The notes beneath the pieces are model-generated. The model had not been told where the DNA came from and ran no database searches. It worked only from the letters and a program-made list of their open reading frames with translations. Positions 13,301 through 22,300 of a stretch of 64,000 nucleotides of DNA are shown one piece after another; position 1 is the stretch's first letter; every line of letters starts with the position of its first letter. The position numbers and the translations under genes are program-made. The stretch is taken from positions 10,262,501 to 10,326,500 of the forward strand of contig OY747723.1 in the NCBI GenBank assembly GCA_963556495.2, given 5' to 3'. The stretch is from Valencia hispanica (Eukaryota > Chordata > Actinopteri > Cyprinodontiformes > Valenciidae).

Positions 13301-16300
13301 AACAATAAAAGGAGTTGCAACAACTTCGAATTGAAGGGGGCATGACAGAAATTAATTGAGAACCACTGTTGTGGTCTATCATCTAACTGAAGTCAAATTA
13401 TTCTCTTGTTTCCTTTTCATAGCCAGTAGTACTTGCAGTTAACAGATTGAAGTTGTGTACTATTTATACATTTGTGTGCAGCGATAGCAGTAAAAGTTTG
13501 CACAGAGACCGGCGAGTGGGGACGAAACCCAGAGAGCAACAGAACATGGACAGACTTCACTAGCTGCAAGCCCAATGTAACAAACTGGACGGTAAGAAAA
13601 AACATGGAAAACTAGGACACCTGTAATAGCTTTGCTGTCGGCGTAGCTACGTTAATAAATCAATGTTGTTGTTTTTTAGCCTGCAGCAATGACCCACTTC
13701 TACTTAATCATGATTGGTCATGGACTGTCACTTATTTCACTCATTATTTCATTAGGAATCTTCATCTATTTTAAGTAAGTTTCCTAAAATCAGGAATAAA
13801 TTCATGATTCAAAGGGTGGAAGATGTGCCTAAAGTCTCTTTTCTGGTTTCCTCAGAACTTTGAGCTGCGAGAGGATAACTCTTCACAAAAATCTTTTCCT
13901 TTCATTTGTCTTAAACTCAGTAATTACTGTGGCATGGTTCTGTGTAAATAAGGAGGACTCGTTGACTAGCCAGGTAGATGGGTTTTTCTTTACAATAAAA
14001 AGAAATGTTTACGTTCATGCACAGAATGGTATTGAACTTTCTGGTCTTTTTCCGTACAGGGCAGCTGTAAGATTCTCGCATTCATTCAAATGTATATAAT
14101 GAGCTGTAACTACTTCTGGATGCTTTGTGAGGGCATCTACCTACACACTCTGATTGTTGTGGCTGTGTTTGCAGAGAAACAGCACCTTATGTGGTATTAT
14201 CTTCTAGGATGGGGTTAGTAAAAAATACAAAAACATAAATAGCATGCTGTCACTGATGTCATTACATGCAAAAGTTGTTAACGTTCAAACATTTCACAGG
14301 TTTTCCCCTCGTGCCAGCTGTTATATATTCAATAGCACGTACCTGCTACTACAATGACATGTGAGTTTTTCTGATTCACACCAAGCATTAATAAGTATGT
14401 CCTATTTTGTTAATTGACAGTTTGTTATATGCCTTTACAGATGCTGGGTAAGCTCGGCTACTTCCTTGCTGTACATTATCCATGGACCTATCTGCGCTGC
14501 ATTAGTGGTAAGCATTTATATTGGGTAAAATTTAGTTTTGATAAAAGCAGAAGTGGACCAATTGATCGGCTGGTAGATATTTTTGGACAATACTTTTTTT
14601 CTTCTTTTTTTATAACTTTTGTTTAACAAATGCCAAACAGTCAGAGTACATAGGTACATAAAGAATAATCTTTTTTTTTTCTTTTTTATAACAGTAGAAC
14701 TTAAATAACAGACCCTCCCCCCTCCCCTGGTAGTTTGAAATTAAATATGTTACTGAAAGATGGGTTAACCCACACACTAAAAAAAATAAAACAAAAAAAC
14801 TACACAGCAAATTTTAAATCAAAACGAATAATAAAGTGCTAAAGCTAATCCTTATAGATTAATATTAATGGTTATTTGCTCCTTCCGTCAAAGTAAATTG
14901 GTGATGCTGGAGTGTCTTAGATAAAGCAATTTGTTTTTTGAGGAAGGCGAGTTTGTGCACGATTGAATACTGGACTACAGAGAAACTTCTCGAGCTCGTA
15001 GTTTTTCTACATATTTAAGTAATGGTTTCCAATGTGTAAAGAATCTATCAGTCGAGCCTCTGAGGGAGAATTTTATCTTCTCCAGTTTTAAGAGGCCTAG
15101 AATATCATGTAACCCGGCTTTGGTTGAGGGTGGCTGAGTTGATTTCCATAACAACAGAATTCTTTTTCGGGCAATAAGAGAGGCGAAAGCAATAAGGTTG
15201 TGTTGGATGGCTGTGGTATGAAGGTTATTTGGTGGTTTGCCAAAAATAGCAATATGTGGAGTCGGAGTTAGATTTATGCCTAATATATCTGAAATTATTT
15301 TGAAGAATTGACGCCAAAATTCAGAAAGCCTGGGGCTTGCCCAAAATAGGTGAGTAAGGTTGCAAGGTGTCTGTGAAAATCTGGTGAATTTGTCATCAAA
15401 TTTGTCTGGATATAGTTTTGACAATTTTTCTTTACTGTAGTGTAGTCTGTGAAGAACTTTAAATTATATTAATGTAAGTCTGGCACAACTAGATGACGAA
15501 TAATTGGCCCTTATAGCTCCCTCCCAGAAGGACTCAGAAAAGCTAATTTGGAGTACTGATTCCCATTTCATCTTAGTCCTATGTAACAGAGATTCACTGG
15601 GTGGAGAAACTAGTTTGTAGAGGTAAGAGATATGGCCCTTTGACAGGATATTAGCTTTAAGAACCAAGTCTATTCTGTTAGGAGTTGGAATTTGTGGGAA
15701 TGAACTCGAGTGTTTCTTTGCAAAATGTCGGAGCTGGAAATACTGAAAGAAATTGGATTTATTGAGATTAAAGTGAAAACTAGTTGATTGAAACTAGCAG
15801 AAATACAATTTCTGTATAAATCACCTAGACCACAAAGTCCCTTATCTTCCAAGACAGAGAATCTTGAGTCCGTCTTCGCTGGAGCAAATAAATTATTGTT
15901 ACAAATCGGGGTTGCTAGAGGAGGGTGAGCCATCCGAAGTGGCGTCTTATTTGTGACCAAATGTTTAATGTTCCAGCAACAACTAGGTTGGAATACAGGC
16001 TTGATAGATGTGAATATCCGGCATTGCATGCTAAAGCGCGTAACGACAAGGAGCAGGAAGCCGCTTCGCTCTGGCACCAATTGGTTTGCGGGGATGTGCA
16101 CCAGGATAATATTTTATGCATGTTGGATGCCCAAAAATAACCAAATAAATTAGGTAGTCCTAATCCTCCGGCTGATCTATCCCTATAGAGAAGCGAGCGA
16201 CTAGCCCTTGGTCGTTTGCCCGCCCAAATGAAAAATGAAATAGCATCAATTATAGCTATGAAAAATGATTTAGGAACATAAATGGGCAAACATTGAAAAA

Positions 16301-19300
16301 CATATAGATATCTTGTTAATACGTTCATTTTTATAATTTGAATCCTACCGGCTAGGAACAATGGTAAGTAGTTCTATCTTTGTAGATCAGACTTAACTTT
16401 CGTTGTCAGTAAGGTAAGATTTTGTTCTCGCATTGTTCGCAGGGATTGTGTAATTGCAAAGCCGAGAAACCTGAGTTGTCTATTTTAAAGGTTGATTAAG
16501 GTTGATTAAGGTATGTCTGCAGAAAATTGGTTAGTTGGGAAGTATTCACTTTTGGAAATGTTACGCTTATATCCAGATAGGTGACCGAAAGAGTTTAAAC
16601 TGCCAGGATGCGTAGGATATTTGATGAGGGATCATTAACGTAGAGAAGCAAATCATCTGAATAAAGAGACACATGATGTTTTATACCCCATCTATCAATC
16701 CGTATGAATTCCTCCACCATTCTTAAGGCTGCTGAGACTGGTTCAATCGCTAATACAAATAGTAAAGGAGATAATCGGCACCCCTGTCTTGTTCCCCGAA
16801 AAAGTGAGAATAGAGTAGAGCATTAGTTTTGTGCAGACAGATGCACAGGGAGAGGAGTAGTGTTGCACATGGGTCAACCATGAGACAAAATAATTATTAA
16901 AACCAAACTGTCTTAGGGAAAAGAGAAGATAGGCCGACTCCACCCTATCGGATGCCTTCACGGCATTTAAAGATATTATGGCTTCTGGGACGATAGAAGA
17001 AGGTGAAGAGAGAATGTTTCTTAATAGGAACCTTGTTTGAAGTATTTTAACTGGAATTTTATTTTTCATTTTTCTAATGTGGTAGATTATATTGTGTATA
17101 AATATTAAAGAAATCTACTTTGTAAATTGGCAATCAGGCATTTTTTCCTTATTATTTTAGCAAACTAATATTGGATAACTGCAGGACAATAGAATTTTAA
17201 TTATGACACATCTTTTTTGAAGATTGGGTAATTAAAAGTAGCAATATTATTCTCTATATTATCTACTTCTAATATCTTACAGAATTTTCTTGATTACAGG
17301 TGAATTTCTTCTTCCTTCTAAACATCATTCGGGTTATCATTACCAAACTGCGTGTAACCCATCAGGCTGAATCCAGCCTCTACATGAGAGCTGTGAGGGC
17401 CACCCTCATCCTTATCCCCCTGCTGGGCATCCAGTATGTCCTGCTCGCATACAAGCCCCATGATCACTGGATTTCTGAAATTTATTTATACATCATGAAC
17501 ATCCTCATGCATTACCAGGTCAGTGCAAACATGAGCTTTTTGGAAAGATATGTTGTAGAGTGTTTTATAATTTATTTCATGAAGTATGCCTTGACATCAT
17601 TTAGCATTATGTTTCTCATACCTTCTATTGAAATATAGGGTCTCTTGGTTTCTACGATATTCTGCTTCTTCAATGGGGAGGTGAGTAGCAACCTTACCTC
17701 AGAAACATACTGTCATTATGGATTATGAATTTTATTTTCAGGTTATGCACTACAAAACGTAACCAAATTAACCAACCAAATCAACTAGGCAAACCTGAAT
17801 ACAGATATTACCTTTGATGCTTTTCACTACTGGACTAGGACCGAAAGATGCCATGACATTTTTTGCCCATGGTGAAGGCAAATTACATACTATTTAGGAT
17901 ACATGTGCGCATTGTGTTGTTTCCAGATTTAAAATAAAGTGCTGCCTGTGATAGGAGTAACCATGTTAATGAATTGATCCACTTTTACTACTAAATTTTC
18001 ATCATGGGAGAGATGGCCACAGTGTCACAATTCTCATCTTGAAGTGGATGTCAAAGAAACACTTCAAGAGATGTTTTTTCAGTGTTTTATGAAATATACA
18101 GTTTATACAAATACATAATTTTGCCGATAGCAAAACCATATATCCATAAAGACCTCCTCATCAAAGTTGCACCAATAAGTATGTAAAACAGAGAATTTTA
18201 CAAGAGTTATTTCTCTGGTTACCTACGAATGATAAGTCATCCATTTCGACAAAGCAATGTTTCACTAATACAGTGGTTCCGAAACCATTTCTGCTGGACC
18301 CTCCTTTGGTTTATAAGAAAATGTGAATTTGGTTCTTTGAACATTGCTTTCAGAAACATTCCACTATATGAAAGTTTCATTACAAACTTGTTACAGTAAA
18401 ATTTGTGGCCAAGATCACTACCCTCTTCCTTCAAAAATATGCGAATCTCATCTCGCAGCTTATAGACCCTAAAAGCACCTTCTCACACGACAGTTATCAG
18501 GAGTCGCTGTCTGTCGGAGCCCATTTCCTCTCACAGTACTGCACAGTAAGATCTGGGCTTTGACAGGTTGCGTTTTGATGTAGTTGACTGTGCTGAAGAC
18601 ATTGATCATTACATCATTCAGCTCGGGACTCGGCTCTTTAGACGCCAGTGCTTCGCGGTGGAGACAAGCTTCACGAACGCCTGCAGCTCTCCTAGTTTTT
18701 CAGCCATAGTCGTTTCCACTATCGGAACTTCAGGGTAATTTAACCAGATCTTTTCTGATGGGGTAATCTGTTGGCCCGCTTCTCTCAGCCGCCGTGTCTT
18801 TATACACAATTGGCCCTTTAAGGAATCAGCTAAAGATTCGCATATCACAGTTTCAGCAGCAAGTAGCGTCACTGATCAGCGCCATGGGGCGCCCAGAGCA
18901 GCAGAAGTAACAAGAGAGCAACTGCGTTCCCCACTTTGGGAAACACTGCACTAATATTACATGATAATAAGAACTGTAAACTGTAACACTTGCAAACTGT
19001 AACTTTGTGGCAAGCTAAAAATACACTAAGTTGGACACTAAGTCTACTCAAAGCACTTAAAAAAAAAGAATATAAAGGCCCTTTCCCTCTCTCCCTCACA
19101 ATCACACACGTTTGTGCACAAAATTGTAGTCTCTACTATTATTATGCATGTTTTTAAGTCTGACTGAAGAAAAGTTGTGTGCACACTTTTGGCTCACAAT
19201 TTCCCCAAGGTACTATTTAGTAAAGAGAAGTCTCTAATGATATTTTAGGATTTTTAAATTGTAATTATTTTTATTAAAATTGTAATGTTTTTCACTGTTC

Positions 19301-22300
19301 TACTTTTTTTGTTCTAACTTTGTTCTTGTTTTTTTAATTTTCTACTTTATCTTATTTTTTTTACGTTTTCTATTTTGTTTTACAAATGTTATTATTAGAA
19401 GCAGTAGTAGTAGTATTAGTAATATTGTACATATCCCAAAACATTTTCATTGTTAATTCCGTCGGAAATCATCGTTTCTATGTCATTGCAGAGTCTTTTC
19501 TGATTGTGTGCTAGCAAGTGTGTTGGGTATCCCCCCCTCCCTACAGTCACTCTCAGATACACACAACACATTTGTCAACTTTGGTTAAAGAAGAAAGGAG
19601 GGCTGAAATTGGATTAGCCCAATGTCATTCAAGAAAATCAACCAATGGGCAATCGTGGTTGATGAAAATTACTTATAATTTATATTAGGGATGTCAAGAT
19701 TAATGCATTCACGCAGGTCGATTAATTTGTAGAATTAACGCGATTAATTTTTTAAAAACTTGCACAGAATGACCTGCCCTGTTTATCCCGCAATTTAGCC
19801 CACAGCATTCAGTGAACTTCTCAGTCGGAAGTCGAAGGATTATCAGTCTACATCCCTCACTGCACTGCTGCACACGTAGTCTGCAGAAAGTCTACTTGCC
19901 TTGTGCTGCTGGTTGAACAAATCCCTTGGATAGAAACAACAAAACGCATAAGGTTTACAGAATTTTCAAGGCAAACAAAAGATGAATTGGTTGCAAACTA
20001 TCAGAAGAAGCGAATGGAATGAGATGATTAAAAATGTGAGATGCTGCAGCGATCACTTCCCATTCAGTAAGCTTTGCCTAACAAACAAAATAACATTGCT
20101 AACTGACATTGCAGCTCCAAGATAACAGCAAATAATAACAGTGGGAACAAGAGTTCTGTAAAGGGTCGGTGTCACACTATTTGCGCACAAATCGCGGTGT
20201 TGATAAACAAATGATTCCTCTATTTTTTAAGATGAATGCAATTATGTTCAAAAATACTTTATTGATTGATATGAGGGAAATTAAGTATTGTAGCTCATAC
20301 TATTTAATTCTTCAAGGAGTTGTAAATCCCGAAGGCTGTGGGCAGGAAGGATCTTCTGTAGCGGTCTGTGCAGCGAAACTGAAGAAGCCTTTGACTGAAG
20401 CCACTCTGTTGTGGATAGTCCCATAAAGAGGATGTTCAGTTTGCCTTAGCAACTGGCTAAATAGGTTAAACGAGCAAAGAGTAAATGTGATAATGGAATT
20501 CAAAACAAAAGTTCCATGCAACTCTACTGTATTTCCCTAAAAAAAAGAGCTACGGCATCAAGTTTTGTCCTTTATTTACAGAGACAATTTCTTTTTGGTC
20601 ATATTTAGGAATGTTAATTAATTGTGATTAATCATGATTATTCACAGCTACCCTGTGATTACTTAGATTAAAATTTTTAATGGTGTGACAGCCCTACTTT
20701 ATGTGAATCTACTTTTTTGGGGGGGCAAAATTGTGACAGCCAATCCATGAATGTGCATCGACCAACAGGACATTGTCTGATAGCCATATGGCCGGTCCAT
20801 GTCTGATGCTCTTAATATCTCGCTGTGCATTTCTATTCATTTCAGTTCATTTATAGTGCATGAATTCACAGCAAATGTCATCTAAAGGCCTTTACAAAAT
20901 TGACAGGTCTGGTTTACATCTATTTACACTACCGTTCAAAAGTTTGGGGTCACATTGAAATGTCCTTATTTTTGAAGGAAAAGCACTGTACTTTTCAATG
21001 AAGATAACTTTAAACTAGTCTTAACTTTAAAGAAATACACTCTATACATTGCTAATGTGGTAAATGACTATTCTAGCTGCAAATGTCTGGTTTTTGGTGC
21101 AATATCTACATAGGTGTATAGAGGCCCATTTCCAGACACTATCACTCCAGTGTTCTAATGGTACAATGTGTTTGCTCATTGACTCAGAAGGCTAATTGAT
21201 GATTAGAAAACACTTGTGCAATCATGTTCACACATCTGAAAACAGTTTAGCTCGGTACAGAAGCTACAAAACTGACCTTCCTTTGAGCAGATTGAGTTTC
21301 TGGAGCATCACATTTGTGGGGTCAATTAAACGCTCAAAATGGCCAGAAAAAGAGAACTTTCATCTGAAACTCGACAGTCTATTCTTGTTCTTAGAAATGA
21401 AGGCTATTCCATGCGAGAAATTGCTAAGAAATTGAAGATTTCCTACAACGGTGTGTACTACTCCCTTCAGAGGACAGCACAAACAGGCTCTAACCAGAGT
21501 AGAAAAAGAAGTGGGAGGCCGCGTTGCACAACTGAGCAAGAAGATAAGTACATTAGAGTCTCTAGTTTGAGAAACAGACGCCTCACAGGTCCCCAACTGG
21601 CATCTTCATTAAATAGTACCCGCAAAACACCAGTGTCAACATCTACAGTGAAGAGGCGGCTGCGGGATTCTGGGCTTCAGGGCAGAGTGGCAAAGAAAAA
21701 GCCATATCTGAGACTGGCCAATAAAAGAAAAAGATTAAGATGGGCAAAAGAACACAGACATTGGACAGAGGAAGACTGGAAAAAAGTGTTGTGGACGGAT
21801 GAATCCAAGTTTGAGGTGTTTGGATCACAAAGAAGAACGTTTGTGAGATGCAGAACAACTGAAAAGATGCTGGAAGAATGGCTGACGCCATCTGTTAAGC
21901 ATGGTGGAGGTAATGTGATGGTCTGGGGTTGCTTTGGTGCTGGTAAGGTGGGAGATTTGTACAGGGTAAAAGGGATTCTGAATAAGGAAGGCTATCACTC
22001 CATTTTGCAACGCCATGCCATACCCAGTGGACAGCGCTTGATTGGAGCCAATTTCATCCTACAACAGGACAATGACCCAAAACACACCTCCAAATTGTGC
22101 AAGAACTATTTAGAGAAGAAGCAGGCAGCTGGTATTCTATCGGTAATGGAGTGGCCAGCGCAGTCACCAGATTTGAACCCCATTGAGCTGTTGTGGGAGC
22201 AGCTTGACCGTATGGTACGCAAGAAGTGCCCATCCAACCAATCCAAATTGTGGGAGCTGCTTCTAGAAGCGTGGGGTGCAATTTCTCCAGATTACCTCAA